From Stentor roeselii (taxonomy: Eukaryota; Ciliophora; Heterotrichea; Heterotrichida; Stentoridae): 64,000 nucleotides of DNA. Below are positions 46,859 to 60,400 of this stretch, piece by piece. Below the pieces are notes generated by a model. That model saw only the letters and a list, made by a program, of their open reading frames with translations. It was not told the DNA's origin and did not search any database. A program made the translations under genes and the position numbers. How positions within the stretch are numbered: position 1 is the first letter of the stretch; each line of letters starts with the position of its first letter. The stretch is from contig RSEH01000105.1 of assembly GCA_006503475.1 (NCBI GenBank), positions 62,001-126,000 on the forward strand. The letters are read 5' to 3'.

Positions 46859-47635
46859 ATGGAAGAGTTTTATTCAATTTATCTTAGTCTTAAAGGTGCT
46901 GAATATGTGAAGGCGAAAACTGGGTTAAACCATTCTCAGATCTTTAACTCAATCAATCAAGCTTCTTTCAATAAAATATTCTTTGACAAGGTCATCGAGT
47001 GTCTTCACTCGATGAGAGAGACTACTTCACTTGAGTTCACATCTAATTATTTTAATGTTTCTCCTGAATTTTTGAAAGTGCTTTTTGAACCTAACCAAGA
47101 AAAGGAGTTTTTAACAGAAATGACGAAAGTTCTCACCTCGAAGCACAGGACTCGCAGTCAAGAAACATTTGTTACGGAAAATGAAATATTAAAAGAAAGT
47201 TTTGATTTTCGAAATGATTTACCTCCTCTTCAAGGAATTAACTCTTCGGTGTTCATGGTTAAGGAAAATACGAAAAATAATCAGAGAATTCAGAATGCTA
47301 TTAAAAAAACTGTGGATCCTCAGAATAGGAATGATTTGAATTTAGTTCCTGTTGTCTCAGATGTTCTGGTTCTGCCTATTCAGAGTAATTATGTTTTGAA
47401 TTCGCCTGGGATTCATGTGGATTCTGGAAATGTTAGAAGCAGCTCGCAAGCTGCTAGGGTTTCAAGTCAAGACAGTAGTTCTAAAAATTTGGATATATTT
47501 AAGCCTCGTGAAATACAACTTAGTGTTCCTGAAGTCAGAGTTATTAAAAAAATTATTGATTTAAGTGCAATTAAACAGCATTTATCGGAATTCGGACAAA
47601 TAACAGACCCAGATTACTCATACCGAGCTAAATAA
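46859..47635 (+). CDS. Unknown protein
   Basis: Encodes 258 residues. The N-terminal 90 look helical and folded (MEEFYSIYLSLKGAEYVKAK, then a Leu/Phe-rich stretch); the remainder is Ser/Asn-rich and probably disordered, with a short ordered segment near the end (VRVIKKIIDLSAIKQHL). No family recognised. It starts 17 bp after the RWDD4-like gene on the same strand. Confidence 0.65.
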   Translation: MEEFYSIYLSLKGAEYVKAKTGLNHSQIFNSINQASFNKIFFDKVIECLHSMRETTSLEFTSNYFNVSPEFLKVLFEPNQEKEFLTEMTKVLTSKHRTRSQETFVTENEILKESFDFRNDLPPLQGINSSVFMVKENTKNNQRIQNAIKKTVDPQNRNDLNLVPVVSDVLVLPIQSNYVLNSPGIHVDSGNVRSSSQAARVSSQDSSSKNLDIFKPREIQLSVPEVRVIKKIIDLSAIKQHLSEFGQITDPDYSYRAK

Positions 47636-47692
47636 ATAATCTTAGAAATTCTACAACTAAAACCTTAATCTTCAAAAATTAATCAATATTAA

Positions 47693-49066
47693 TTACTTTA
47701 AAACAATTTCACTCTCTTTCTTATGAACTGAAATCCTTGTCCTAAACTCTTTTTCAGCTTGAGCTCTGACACTATTCATATCAACATCCTGTCTAGACCT
47801 GTTCAAAGACTCATTATCCAAAATCTTATTGAGAATCTTATGTTTTTCCTTAAGTTTCTGCAATTTAATCCTATTCAAATTTTCTTCCTGATCTTTTTTC
47901 CTAAGTTGAATTTTCATTCCAAGATAATGAGACTTTTGCTCATAAATTTCCTTTACTTCTTTTCGAACTTTATCAATTAAAAAGTCTTTTTCTTCAAATT
48001 CCTTGACAATTTTTTCATGCCAAACATTATCATCTTTGATTTTTTTATCTTTATTATGATTCACACTTTTACTGAGTTTCTTCTGCTCATTAATGATTTC
48101 TGCCCTTCTTCTCTGTTTAATTTTTACATTAGATAACTCGATATCTTGATGAATTTTCACGATTTTAAAAGCATATTCTTCGTCTTGTTTATGTTGAATC
48201 TGTTCTCGCAAGGTTTTCACTCTTTCCAGCTGGTTATTTAAATGTCCTGAACTAGTTTTTTCTATCAGGAGTTTTTTTGCCCTTGCTGCAGATTTATTGA
48301 GTTTGTCTTGGATAATCTCAAGTTTTTCTTCTATTCCATCATCTTCTTCACTCTAACTGAAATTTACTTCCGCATGTCGATGAGGAGGTGTACATGAACT
48401 AAACTGAGCCTTCAGGTGACTTTGACTGCTTTTAAACAATTTCAAAGCTTTTTCTTCATGATTTTCTAAATCTTTCTGTTTTTTTAAAAGCCTTTCCTTG
48501 ATCCGTTGGTCACGAATTTCAAAGATTTTTTTATTTTTTACTTTTTTTCCTTCTCGTGTTTCCTTTTCCTTGATTTTTTGCTCGGTTTCGTTTTTCTTGG
48601 CTTCGTTTTCAGTTTTCAGTCGTTTTAAATTTTCTTCAACAATCAGCTGGTTTACGATTTTGCTTTTCATGAATCGGGCTTTATGTTCTGCAGGGTTTTC
48701 TTGACTTGAAGTGATGAGTTCGGAACTGTGAGTCGCTCGAGTGTGGTTCGGGGTTAAAGTGATTTTTTTTTGACTGGTTTTTATTGAATCGCTTTTTTGG
48801 CTTAGAAGAAATTCACAGATGATGTTGATCTTTGCTTTTCGTCTTGCTTCGAAATGGCTGAACCGCAGGTCGTTGATTTCTTTTGAAGAGGTTTTGCTTT
48901 CTAGGTCTTCGTACTTTTTTTCTCGTAGCTCGTCGAATGATATTCCGACTTCTCTGCAGGCGAATAGGACAGCTGGATGTGAAATTTTCGCATTTGCAAT
49001 AAAATTAACGTATTTTTTCATTTCTTCCTGACCTTCCAGCAGCCTTGGTCGATTTGACGACTTCAT
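47693..49066 (-). CDS. Coiled-coil protein, unknown
   Basis: Two exons, 49066-48368 and 48352-47693, around a 15-nt intron; 452 residues. Without the intron this would appear as two unrelated frames; the splice joins RHAE to SEEDDGIEEKL in register. Residues 1-60 look helical (MKKYVNFIANAKISHPAVLF) with a motif seen in calponin-like or IQ-type small domains, though I cannot assign it. From about 130 onward it is a long basic coiled coil (NEAKKNETEQKIKEKE; KLKEKHKILNKILDNE). Possibly axonemal or cytoskeletal by composition. Confidence 0.8.
48353..48367 (-). other. 15-nt intron of the 47693-49066 gene
   Basis: On the minus strand GTAAATTTCAGTTAG, phase 0, with a terminal in-frame TAG. Adenine at position 10. 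An internal CAG at positions 9-11 is not used as the 3' site, since that would break the frame. Confidence 0.88.
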
Positions 49067-49209
49067 TTATAAAGACTATGGGAATTTCACACAACCTTCC
49101 TCCCAGCCAAGACCTGAAGTTTTTAACGAACTGTAGACAATAAACAGGGACTTTATCTGAAATTTCAACGATTCTTAAAGGATTCAGCAGGTCTCAACAG
49201 AAGTTTTTC

Positions 49210-50103
49210 ATGAGTTTTAAAACTTTTAAAAGTTTTTGCAGAGGGTCAAAGCTTGAAAGTCAGACTGAGAAAACTTTTCAAGTTTTTCGAAGAGGAATTC
49301 AAGAGAAAATCGGAATTTATGAACTTTTGGCTGGAATTATCTTGTTTTCTGCACTTTCTTGGCAACAGAAGGTCAGTCTTGGATTCAATTTGTTTGACTT
49401 TAACAATGATGGATGTTTGAATAAGGATGAACTTCAAATGCTTGTTTCGATTTACTCAGGGTCTATTTTTACCTTGACTAAGTTTGTGATTGAACCGCAA
49501 GATTTGTTTTTTGAACTTGGGAAAAGTGAGGAGAACTTTGTTACTTTAAATGAGTGAGAAGTAATTAGGCTATTAGCTTACCTCGCCAGCGACTCTTACT
49601 TTGTCTCATTTTTAACCAACTCTCAACCTCTTCCTCCTCTAACCAGAAGTGTGACCCCAGTAAAAATGCCAAAATTTCACTTAAAAAAACTAACTCCAGT
49701 CCTTTCCCACCGTCCAGAGCACAACTTTGTAGAACTTCCTTCAGGAAAATTCAGTAAGTTCCTTGCAATCAGCTTAAAAACAGTTTTCAACGCAGTTTGT
49801 TTCGAAGAAGATTCAGAAAAAAAGGCACTTCCACTAGTTCTAGGCCAAAACATGTCAAAAATATCAGAGCTAAGTAAATTTTCTGAAATTTTAGAAGATG
49901 TGGGAATCCTTCACGACAAAATTACTTTCAAACAAGTTATTGAGCTTCTTTGCAGTGATGCGAAGGAAGAGCAGATTCAAGTCATTTTAGACTGGACTCA
50001 AAGTTGGGAAGAAGGAAGATTCATGAAAACGACTTGGAGGAAAAATAAAAGCTGCTCTAAAGGTCTTTCAAGTAACTTAAGCGAAAAAAGAAGAACGAAA
50101 TAA
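49210..50103 (+). CDS. EF-hand calcium-binding protein
   Basis: Two exons, 49210-49553 and 49569-50103, around a 15-nt phase-2 intron; 292 residues. One canonical EF-hand loop is clear near 62-73: DFNNDGCLNKDE (Asp1, Asn3, Asp5, Asn9, Glu12), preceded by a Phe-rich helix and followed by LQMLVSIY. A second, degenerate hand may precede it, as in recoverin or calcineurin-B-like proteins. The C-terminal half continues helical and ends in a basic tail. Calcium sensing is likely; the partner is unknown. OTU1 starts 26 bp later. Confidence 0.8.
49554..49568 (+). other. 15-nt intron of the EF-hand gene
   Basis: GTGAGAAGTAATTAG, phase 2; read-through stops at G|TGA. One of two introns here beginning GTGAG instead of GTA. 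Adenine at position 10. Confidence 0.85.
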
Positions 50104-50129
50104 TCTTTAAATTTTAACACTTTATAAAA

Positions 50130-51068
50130 ATGTATTATCAGCCTCTTGAGATTAAAGTTTTTTTTGAAAAAGTTGAATATCTAGTCAAAATCGACCCTAG
50201 TAAAGAAATTAAAGATCTGAAAGTCTTAATTAAAGAGTCTACTAAAGTCAGAGAAGACCTTCAGTGTCTTGTTGTTGAATCTCATCTATTAAAAGAGGAC
50301 AATGACCTAATCAAAAACGTCTTTCGTACAACTCAAAGGGTAAAACTCTATCTCATCGGCAAGACTCTCAGAAATTTTCTTTCTTCTCATCAACAATTCA
50401 CAGAAAGTCAGATTTTGCATGACTTGGAAATCGACCAAAAGCTTTCCTATTCAGATGAGCCTTTTGAAGACGGTTCTTACATGATAGTCAAAGAAATAAT
50501 AAAAGACGGGTCTTGTCTTTACTCTGCAATTAACTATGCAATGTATCAAGAAGAAGGAAATGGTTTTGCCCTTCGAGAGCTGGTTCATGATTTACTACAA
50601 ACTGAAGAATACACAGATTTTAAGAACTGTATTGACCAGCCAATTGAAGAATATTTTCGAAATCTTATAGTCGACCTGGTCTGGGGTGGGGAGCTCGAAA
50701 TTTCTATTCTAGCAAAATATTTCAAAACTCAGATTCATGTGATTTATATGAAAGAGTTAAATTTCCACAGTTATGGACCTGAAAATTCTTTCAGGGCGAT
50801 TTTCTTGCTTTACACTGGATCACATTATAACCTTATTGTTCGCAACTTCTTGGATGGGGAAAAAGATATGGATGTCACTTTATTTCAGATTGGATCGAGA
50901 AATAATCAAGATAAGGCGGCTAGTGCTGCTCAGAACTTTACTCTTAAATGTGAATATGAAGAATTTGTTGAATTTTTTTGTGATACTTGTAAGAGAAGTT
51001 TTCAAGGGAAGAGCTTGTCGAGTCTTCATCATCAGGAAACAGGGCACAATGTTATTTCGAAGTGTTAA
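50130..51068 (+). CDS. YOD1: OTU1/YOD1 deubiquitinase
   Basis: Encodes 312 residues in the order typical of OTU1/YOD1: a UBX-like ubiquitin fold (1-80), an OTU cysteine protease domain (about 115-240) and a C-terminal C2H2 finger (CDTCKRSF...HHQETGH, 284-306). Catalytic residues are Asp126 and Cys129 in IKDGSCLYSAIN and His232 in YTGSHYNLI. OTU1 binds the p97/Cdc48 ATPase through its UBX-like domain and trims ubiquitin chains on ER-associated and other p97 clients. The start codon is the first in frame. Confidence 0.93.
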   Translation: MYYQPLEIKVFFEKVEYLVKIDPSKEIKDLKVLIKESTKVREDLQCLVVESHLLKEDNDLIKNVFRTTQRVKLYLIGKTLRNFLSSHQQFTESQILHDLEIDQKLSYSDEPFEDGSYMIVKEIIKDGSCLYSAINYAMYQEEGNGFALRELVHDLLQTEEYTDFKNCIDQPIEEYFRNLIVDLVWGGELEISILAKYFKTQIHVIYMKELNFHSYGPENSFRAIFLLYTGSHYNLIVRNFLDGEKDMDVTLFQIGSRNNQDKAASAAQNFTLKCEYEEFVEFFCDTCKRSFQGKSLSSLHHQETGHNVISKC

Positions 51069-51076
51069 TAATAAAT

Positions 51077-51394
51077 ATGAGAGAACCACAGGTTGATCAA
51101 GGCGGGTTGGAAATAGATGATGTTCATGTTAATGTTGATAATGAAAGACTTAGATTTCCGGTGAAGACTCTTGTGTTTAGTGTCGTTTTGTTTGTAACAG
51201 GAACAGCTCTTCTGATAGCTGGACTAGTTGAAGAATTTGCTGAAGATGACAAAAGTAAAGGAATGGCTATGTGGATATTAGGATTAATCACATTTATTCC
51301 AGGAGCTTATTATAGTGTCTTATTCTGGAAGGCATACCGCGCAAAGTCAGCAAGTGAAAGAATGAACATTTTGAAAGAAATTCCTGATCTATAA
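51077..51394 (+). CDS. TMEM230: TMEM230-family membrane protein
   Basis: Encodes 105 residues from the ATG at 51077. There are two hydrophobic helices, TLVFSVVLFVTGTALLIAGL and MWILGLITFIPGAYYSVLFW, joined by a short acidic loop, and an ending SERMNILKEIPDL that matches the F-PG-YH...IPDF pattern of TMEM230/DUF872. In animals TMEM230 sits on vesicles and the trans-Golgi and affects Rab-dependent traffic. It starts 8 bp after the OTU1 stop on the same strand. Confidence 0.85.
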   Translation: MREPQVDQGGLEIDDVHVNVDNERLRFPVKTLVFSVVLFVTGTALLIAGLVEEFAEDDKSKGMAMWILGLITFIPGAYYSVLFWKAYRAKSASERMNILKEIPDL

Positions 51395-51435
51395 CCAAAA
51401 TAACCCCAAGAAAGAATTAAACCTAGCTAAAAAAC

Positions 51436-54400
51436 TTAATCCTTATCTTCTACCCTGACCTCATCTTCTTCATCAAAATATCTTGCATAGTTATTCTTGA
51501 ATATTTCTTGAACAATACTTTGAGATTGACTAGGAGGAGTATTTTCACTAAGTTCATTAAAACTAAGCGATCCTTCAGATATTCTTTCAGAAACATTATG
51601 TACATTATCAACAGGATCATCCTTTTCTTCTAATTGCTGCTCAATCGGGCTGTAAGGTGCTTGTCTCGTCAAGTTTTCCAGTCCATAAGATGAACTCAGT
51701 GTTCCCTGGAAGAGTTTTTCTGATTTTCCGAAATTTTCTGGTTTTGTGACGAGAGTCTCTGGAACAACTGATGTCTTTGAAGTGGCTTCATTGCGAGAAG
51801 CTTGATAAGCCTTTACACAGCTGTAGACTACTACGATAAACTGACATAAAACTGATAGAGACACAAGAGATATCGTAAAATATTGCAATGTGGAATTGGA
51901 TTCTCCTGTTGGACTTAAAAGAAAAGAACCCATCAGAGATAAGATCATTATAAAGGTTATTTCATTGAAAATGCACAGGCGATTTAAGAGATGCACTTGG
52001 AAAGGATTTATTTTCCATAGTCCAAAAGCTAAAATCATTGAAAAAATCACGGAAATCAAGACCTGAGCTTCTGGAATGTCTGAAAGGCCGTAAAATGTGA
52101 AGACCATTACAAGTCTTCTAAAGAAAAAGTAAGGATAATACAAAAGTTTCAACTTTCCCTTTTCATACTCGAACTCAAAAAACAACGAAGCATATTTATC
52201 ATATTTTTTCCTGACAAAATCAAAAAGTTTTTCCTGTTTTTTAATCAAAAAGTAACTCGAAAGTACGAAAGTCAAAAAAGAAACAATCTAATTTTTTATT
52301 ACCAAAAAGAAAACCCCACAAAAAGAGTTAAAACTTGCAAGGGTTGACTTATTTGAAAGCTGTATAAGTTTTACATGATTAGCTGAAATAACAGAAGGAA
52401 TGACGATATCAAAATACCCCAAAATCAAAAACCTCATCATTGAATTACCCCACAAGTCTTTTGAGACTTTCACTGCAAAGTACTTCAAGTCTTTATTAAA
52501 GAAAAAGATTCCAAGAGTCACAAAGAAAAGAATACAAGAAAGCAGCAGAAAAGCAAAGAAAAGTTCTCCGGTGTTTGTCAGGAAGTAGCTTGTTTTATAC
52601 CCGAAGATGAGAAAAGGTTCTTCTACTGAAAAGTCGCGTTGGTTGAGGGATGATGAAGATTTGTAGATGTTTGGAAAGATGCCAACTGGCCGAAGGACTA
52701 GCAGATAATTGTAAAGAGTTGGAGGGATCTCGATGTTCATTAGAAGAGAGTAAGACATCAGCTGGATATGGGTTATCGCAATCCAAACTGAACCTGTATT
52801 TCCTTTATATACTATCAGAACCAGAAGAAGAACTGCTAGAATTGCGTAAATCACCTTCATAAATGTTAAAGCCACTTCTTTCGCATCTTTAGCTTCTTGT
52901 TTAATCTCTAGATCAGCCTGATACTCACTTTCTTCCATGTAACTCGAGTCCTTTCCCTGTATTTTATTTTTAAAGTTGATAGTCGCTTTAGTTTTCCCTA
53001 CATAAACAATAAAATCCTTTCCAAAATCCAAAACGTATTCCTTCTCACTAACCTGAACAACCTTAAACCTAACTTTTTTCCCATGAACATAAATAGCCAG
53101 GTCATCTTCATTGAAACTTGTATTCAAACTTTCAGAAAATATAAGTTTAACTCTGTTATTTTTCAAGACTTCAACACGAAGTTTCAATTCTTTTTTAATA
53201 CAAGTTTCATTCAAGACTTCGAATCCAGTTTCACATTCAAGACACTCGATTTCAGTGCAGTTTAAACAATGATCACTACAGTTCGCGTACTCACATTGAA
53301 GAGGAGCTTTGCTGGTCATCTTGTAGTTGACTTTGCATGAACAAGCTGAAGGTGTAGTCGATAAGTCGATTTCTTCATCTGCGCATGAAAGACAGTCGTT
53401 TTCTTCTGGGCCTTCGCAGGTTTTGCATGAATTGTGACAGGAGATGCAGTGGCCTGATGGGAAATAACCATCGTTGCATATGCATCGGCCTTTTTCTAGG
53501 TGACTGTTTTGGTCTTTGCATGCACTGCAGGTGTAGGAATACTTTTCCCAGCATTCTAAGCAACTTTGATGACATTTTTTGCATTCGAGAGGACTTAGGT
53601 TAGATGTGTAGGTCCCTGAGGGGCAGGAACAACTACCTGGGATTTTTATTGTTATTGATGAGTTGCTGCAGGTTAAACACTCGCTTGATGTGGGACCTGA
53701 ACATGTGCCACAGGATTTGTCGCATTTTATGCAAGTTGGGGAAAGCCAATAGTAACCTACCGGACATTCACACATCAAAGAACTTCCTATAAAAGCCAAA
53801 GGATCTAAACATTCAAGACAATCAGTCGGCGAAGGACCCAAACAATACTTACAAGAATCATCACAAGACCTACAAGATTTTTTCTCCAAATCATGAAAGT
53901 ACTTCTCGGGGCAAGCACAACTCGCTTGAACTGTAGGAACCCCTCTAAGAATAGAGCAAACAGTGCAGTTCAAGGTCTCTCCGAATATCTGGCAAGTTTT
54001 GCAGTAAGTTCCACAAGTAGTATCAATAATTTTACATGAAATCGGGTCTGTTGTAACAGTTTTAAACCCAAATTTGCATTTGCATGAACTTCCTATTAAA
54101 GTCGTATTTGCATTCGAACAGGATAAACATGAATCTTTGCTTGAAGAGAAACAGTTCTGACAGTCTTGATGACATTTTAAGCACTTTCCGGAAAAAGTAT
54201 CAAGAAAGTAACCTTGTTCACATTTACATCTACCAGATGTTAGATTTGCGTTTGGCCAACAAGAAGAGCAAAGATTTGATTGTCCCCCTGTGCAGGTTTT
54301 ACAGGTTTTTTCACATTTTAAACAAGACATCTCTGGTGAGAAAATAGGGTAAAAAGTTTCAAGGCAATTGCAAGTGTTGTTGTCAAGTGCGGCATTTATG

Positions 54401-57400
54401 GTGCAAGAAGTGCAATTATCGAATGATTCGCCTGTGCAAGTCTTGCAAATCCCATGACAAGCCTTACAAGTCAAATTCTGTTCCGGCAGTGAATTCATAA
54501 AAAATCCCGGAAGACACCCACAAGTTCCATTATTCAATCCTGCATTAAACACACAAGAAAGACACTCATAACTCTTCCCTCCGAAGCACTCAACACAATC
54601 TTTGCTACAAGAAACACACTCATAATTTTCCACGTCAACAACTGAAAGGACCTCTCCTGAAGAGCATCCACATTTCCCAGACCTCAAAATGAGTCCTGGT
54701 CTACAACTGAGACATTCAGAGTTGCTCTGACCAAAGCATGTTTTGCAGAAAATGCTGCAAGGTTTACATGAGTCAAAAAAATTCAACGGTTTCAAGCCAT
54801 AAAAACCTTCAACACAGTCACATCCTTGAGATAAAGATGGACTTGAATTAGCCGAAAGACATGAAGTGCACTTTAAGGCTTCTGAGCAAGTCAAGCATTC
54901 AGGTTGACATTTTGAGCAGGAATTAGAAGAGGTTAGAAGACTGGTGCTGAAGTGTCCTGCGTTGCATACACAACCTTGGACTGAACTTGGTGATGCGTTT
55001 AAGGATTTGCAGGTTAGGCAAATTGAATCTTGATTGCAAGTTAAACATTCACTATGACATGCCTTACAAGATGATAAAGTTGTTAATAAGCCATCTGAAA
55101 AGTAACCATTTAAACAATAGCATCCAAAGTCAAAGGCTGGAAATGAATTGTTTGAAATGCAAGTCAGGCAAATATTAGCTTGGTTACAAGTCTGGCACTG
55201 AGGATTGCATTTAGAACAAGATGTTGAAGTGCTAAGAGGGTGATTCCCAAAGTACCCATCATCACATCTGCACCCTGTAACTCCAGGAGATGAATTTTCA
55301 GCTTTACAAGATGTGCAAACATTAGCCTGAGTACATGAAAAGCAATCAATATGACAAGGAATACATGAATCATAACTGGTTAAAGGGGTTAAACTGTAAA
55401 ATCCAACTTTACAAACGCATCCAGTGACTGATGGCTCTGAGTTACTAGCTTTACAAGTCTCACAAACAAGAGATTGACTACATGAAGAGCATTCTATATG
55501 GCAGGGCAAGCACGAGGAAGATGTGAGCAAAGGCTTGATTCCATAAAAGCCTTCATCACAAGTACATCCTTTTGAAACATGTGGAGATGAATGCAAACTA
55601 ATACAACTCAAACAAATATCAGCTTCTTTACAAGTTAAGCACTCTTCATTGCAAGGCTTACAAGAGTCTATTTCAATCAAAGGGCTGATTCCATAAAATC
55701 CAGAACTACAAGCACAACCAAGTGAACTCGGGTAAGAATTAATAGCTTTACATTCCGTGCACATTGTGGAATTAGTACAAGAAATGCACTCTTGGTTGCA
55801 TGATTTGCATGATGTGGCACTTATTAATGGAAATTCTCCAAAATATCCAATATCACAGTTGCAGCCTTGAGTTGAACCTGGATGAGCATTTAAGCTTATA
55901 CAAGAAATACATTTACTTCCCTCAGAACATGAAAGACATTCAATGTAACAAGACCTGCAAGAGTTTGATGAGTTTAAAGGTTTAATTCCGTAAAACCCTT
56001 GATTGCAGAAGCATCCTTGAATATCATCAGGAGTTGCATTAAAACTTACACAAGTACTACAAATATCTTGTTTTTCACAAGTTTTACATTCAATGTAACA
56101 AGAAATGCAGGAATTTTGAAGTTTTAAAGGTTTATTCCCGAAGTACCCTTCAATGCATTCACATCCTTCTAATGAAGCAGGTCTAGAGTAATCAGAAATA
56201 CATTTCAAACATTTAAAAGACTCTGAACATGTTAGACACTCTTCGTTGCACGGTTGACATGATGAACTTGATGATAAAGGCTTGATGCCGAAGTACCCTT
56301 GGATGCATTCACAGCCAAATAAAGAATTTTTATAAGCAAAGTTACTCACACAGGCCTGGCAGTCACCGTTTATGTCACATGATGAGCATTCTACTGAACA
56401 AGGATTGCAAGAATTTTTTAAAGAAAGAGGATGATGGCCGAAGTAACCAGTTTCACATTCACATCCTGAAGATTGGCTCAATTTTGCATTTGCACTCATG
56501 CAGGTCAAGCATGTGTCGGCCTCTTGGCAAGTTTTACACTCGAAGTTGCATGCGATGCAAGAGGATTGAAGGTTTAGAGGCTTTGAACCGTAGTAACCAT
56601 CTCGGCAATTGCAGCCTTGAGAACTGTCTGGCAAGGCATTGAAACTTTTACATGTTAGACATTTTTGAATATCACTGCAGGTTGAACATTCTGAGTTGCA
56701 GCTGAGACAACTTGAAATAGTATTTAAAGGTTTAGTTCCAAAAAAACCATCCAAACATTTACATCCTGTCGAGTCTGGTACTGAATTTTGACTTTTACAT
56801 TCCAAACAAATGCTAGCTTGATTACATGATTTGCATTCTTCACTACAAGGTTTGCATGAATCAGTTGAATTCAAAGGCCCGTCTTGATAGAACCCTTCAT
56901 CACATTTACACCCTGAGATTAAATCTGGTGAAGCGTTGCTAGTCTTACAGGAGATGCACTTGCTCGACTCTTGACATGAAGAACAATCCGAGTGGCACGG
57001 TTTGCAACTTGAAGTAAAAATCAAAGGCTTTTCCGGATAAAATCCATAAAGACATTTACACCCCACAGTACTATCAGGACTTGCAAATTCACTAATACAC
57101 GAGGTACAAATATCCTTAACTAAGCAAGTCCTACACTCTTCATGGCATAAACTACACGAATCTCTCTCAGTCAAACTTCCATTCTGATAAAATCCCTGCG
57201 AACATGAACACCCAGAGTCAGCATTCGGTTTCGCATGATTCGTTTTACAACTCAAACATTTTTCACTATCACTACATGAAAGACACTGAGCATTACAAGG
57301 TTTGCACGAATCCGACAAGTTCAACGGATGGATTCCAAAAAATCCTTGATCACAGATGCATCCTTGCACAGGGTCAGGTGTTGAATTCAAAGAAACACAT

Positions 57401-60400
57401 GATAAACAAGTCAAACTCGAATCACATTTCAAACATTCCGCATTGCAAGGCTGACACGAATGCAAATAAATCAAAGGATGAGTCCCGTAAAAGCCATCCA
57501 GACAGATGCACCCTGAGACTTGTGAAGGAATCGAGTTTAAACTGATGCAAGAGTCACAAATATCAGCTGCTGAACATGAAAGGCATTCTAATTGGCAAGC
57601 CTTGCAGGAATCTAAGTGAATTAAAGGCTTTGAGCCGTAAAAACCTTGGGAACAGTTGCAGCCGATGATTGAGTCGTTGAAAGAGTTTTGAGTTTTGCAG
57701 GTTAAACATGTTTTAGGATTGTCGCAGGTTGAACATTCCTCGTTGCAAGGATTGCAGGAGTCTATTGAAGTTAAAGGCTTTGTACCGTAGAAATTGGGTA
57801 AACAGTTGCAACCGAGTGAAGAGTCTACTAGTGCGTTCTGGCTTTTGCATGTTTCACATATGTTTCCTGTTGTGCATGTTTTACATTCGGAATGGCAACC
57901 TGCACAGGAGTATGTGGTGTTTAGTGGCTTTATACCGAAATAGCCAGAATTGCAGATACATCCAGAGGTTTGATCTATTGAGGAAAATAGGCTTTTACAT
58001 ACGGTGCACTTATCAGCTTCAACACATTGAAGACACTCAACATTACAACTCAAGCAAGAATCCTTCTGTATCAAACTAGAAACATTAAAAAATCCCTCCA
58101 AACATTCACATCCTCTAAAACCCGAAGGTTTTGAATAATCTGAAACACAAGTTAAGCACTGTTGCGAATTTTCACAAGTCAAACATTCAGGGTTGCAAGG
58201 CAAGCAAGATCCTCGGGTATTAATCCTAGTGCTATTATAAAACCCATCTTTGCATTTACACCCTTGATTTAAGTCAGGAAAAGCATTTTCATCAACACAA
58301 GTCTCACAAACATAATCTTGCTTACAAGTCCTGCATTCTTCATGACACATCTTACATGAAAACGCAAAATTCAAAGGAGTTATTCCCCAAAACCCATCAT
58401 CACAAGCACATCCTTCTGAGAGTCCAGGTCTTGCATGTTCTGCTTTACAAGTCAAACATTTGAGTCCTTCAATGCAAGTCAAACATTCCACCTGGCATTG
58501 AGAACATGCAGGATTAACACCCAGGTCCCCTGTCAAATAAAATCCCTTCACACATTCACATCCTTCCAATAACGAAGGTGCCGAGTAGTCACTGACACAG
58601 ATTAAACAACGACTTCCATCAGTGCAGGTCTTGCAATGACTATGACAAGATAAGCACGAGTCAATATTGACTAAAGGCCGAAGAGGCCAAAACCCGTCTT
58701 CACATTCACATCCGAAATTACTTGAAACACGGGAATTCGCACTTTTGCAAGAAGTGCACAAATTCGAAGTAGAACAAGTCAAACATTCTTCATTACATGC
58801 GGCACATCCATCAGAAAAGCTCAGATCTTTAACTTGATAAAACCCGACATTACAAGTGCAGCCTTGAACCCCTGGACTCGAGTGAGTTGACTTGCAAGTC
58901 AAGCAAACTTCAGCTTTTTCACAAATCAAGCAGTGAGGATGGCAAATTTTGCAAGAGTCACTCGCGGTCAAAGGACCTTGAGGGTAAAATCCTGGATTGC
59001 ATTGGCAGCCTTGAGTTAAATCCGGGATTGAATTGAGACTGAGGCATGTTTGGCATTTTGAGGATTCTTGACAGGTTTCACATTCAACGTTGCAAGGCGA
59101 GCAGGACTCGGATGAGGACAGAGGATGAGTCCCGAAGAAGCCATTTTTGCATTTACAGCCTGAAATTTGATCAATCATAGCGTTTTTACTTACACATGAT
59201 AGACATTGAAGAGAATTACTGCATTCAAAACATTCTAAATTGCATTTTTTACAGGAATCTTTAGAAAGTAACTGAGATTCAGAATAAAAACCTGAGAGAC
59301 ATTTACATCCTAAGACTTTGTCAGGAAGAGAATTTTCAGAAATGCAGGTGGTGCAGATGTTGCTTTGGGTGCAGGTTAAACATTCAGAATAACAAGAAAT
59401 GCAGGAGTTCAAATGATTTAAAGGCTTCAATCCGTAAAAACCTGCTTTACAGGCACATCCAATTGTGACTTGAGGACTTGAATTTTCACTGATGCACGAA
59501 AGGCAAACATCAGGAGAATCACAAGTAAGACATTCTTCTTGACAAGGTTTACAAGAATCAGGTGATTCAAGAGGCCGCACTGGATAATACCCTGAATTGC
59601 AGAGGCACCCAGAAATTGCATCTGGAACTGAGTTAATCGATTTACAAGACAAGCATTTTAATGGGTCTTCACAGGTTTTACATTCTGAAGAACAGGCTTG
59701 ACATGAATCAGGAAGTTTCAATGGTTTTGAACCGTAATAACCTGGATTGCAAATACAACCTCCTGATTCACTTGGAAAGGAATTCGATGATATGCATGAA
59801 AGACATAAAGAGGATTGGTTGCAGGAGGAGCATTCTTCGTTGCAGGGAAGACAACTGTCTACACTGGTTAAGGGACTTGTTGAATAAAATCCGCTTTTGC
59901 ATTTGCAACCGATTATAGCATCTGGATCAGCGTTTTCACTTATGCAAGTTAAACAGGTATCGGCTTTATTGCATGTTAGGCATTCTGGATTGCAAGACTT
60001 GCAGGAATCTTTTGATGTTAAGGATGAAATTGAGTAAAACTTTTGATTACATGAACATCCTAAAGTTGTACCCGGACTTGAATTCAATGCGATACATGAG
60101 GAACATATGTTTGGTTTGTTGCATGTGTTGCATTCTTGATAGCATTTTATGCATGATGTGGTAGACGTTAAAGGATGCACTCCCCAATACCCATCATTAC
60201 AAAAGCACCCTTGATTACTACTAGGAGTAGCATTCTCACTAATACAAGTACTACACTTCAAATCTTCAATACAACTCCTACATTCCTCATAGCACCTCTT
60301 ACAATCATTTTCATTTACCAAAGGTCTCAAGCCATAAAATCCCAAATCACAATAACACCCTAAACTAAAATCAGGACTCGCATTCAAAGCCTTACAACTC

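Noticed and set aside
47693-48220. An independent coiled-coil gene next to 48353-49066
   Set aside because: It starts at a GTG; the 15-nt intron at 48353-48367 makes the two frames one protein.
49651-50103. An independent small gene after the EF-hand frame
   Set aside because: It starts at a GTG and is in register with the EF-hand frame once the intron at 49554-49568 is removed.
51436-52275. A separate membrane-protein gene
   Set aside because: It begins at a TTG inside a hydrophobic helix. A 15-nt intron at 52288-52302 joins it in frame to the giant repeat protein, so it is that gene's last exon.
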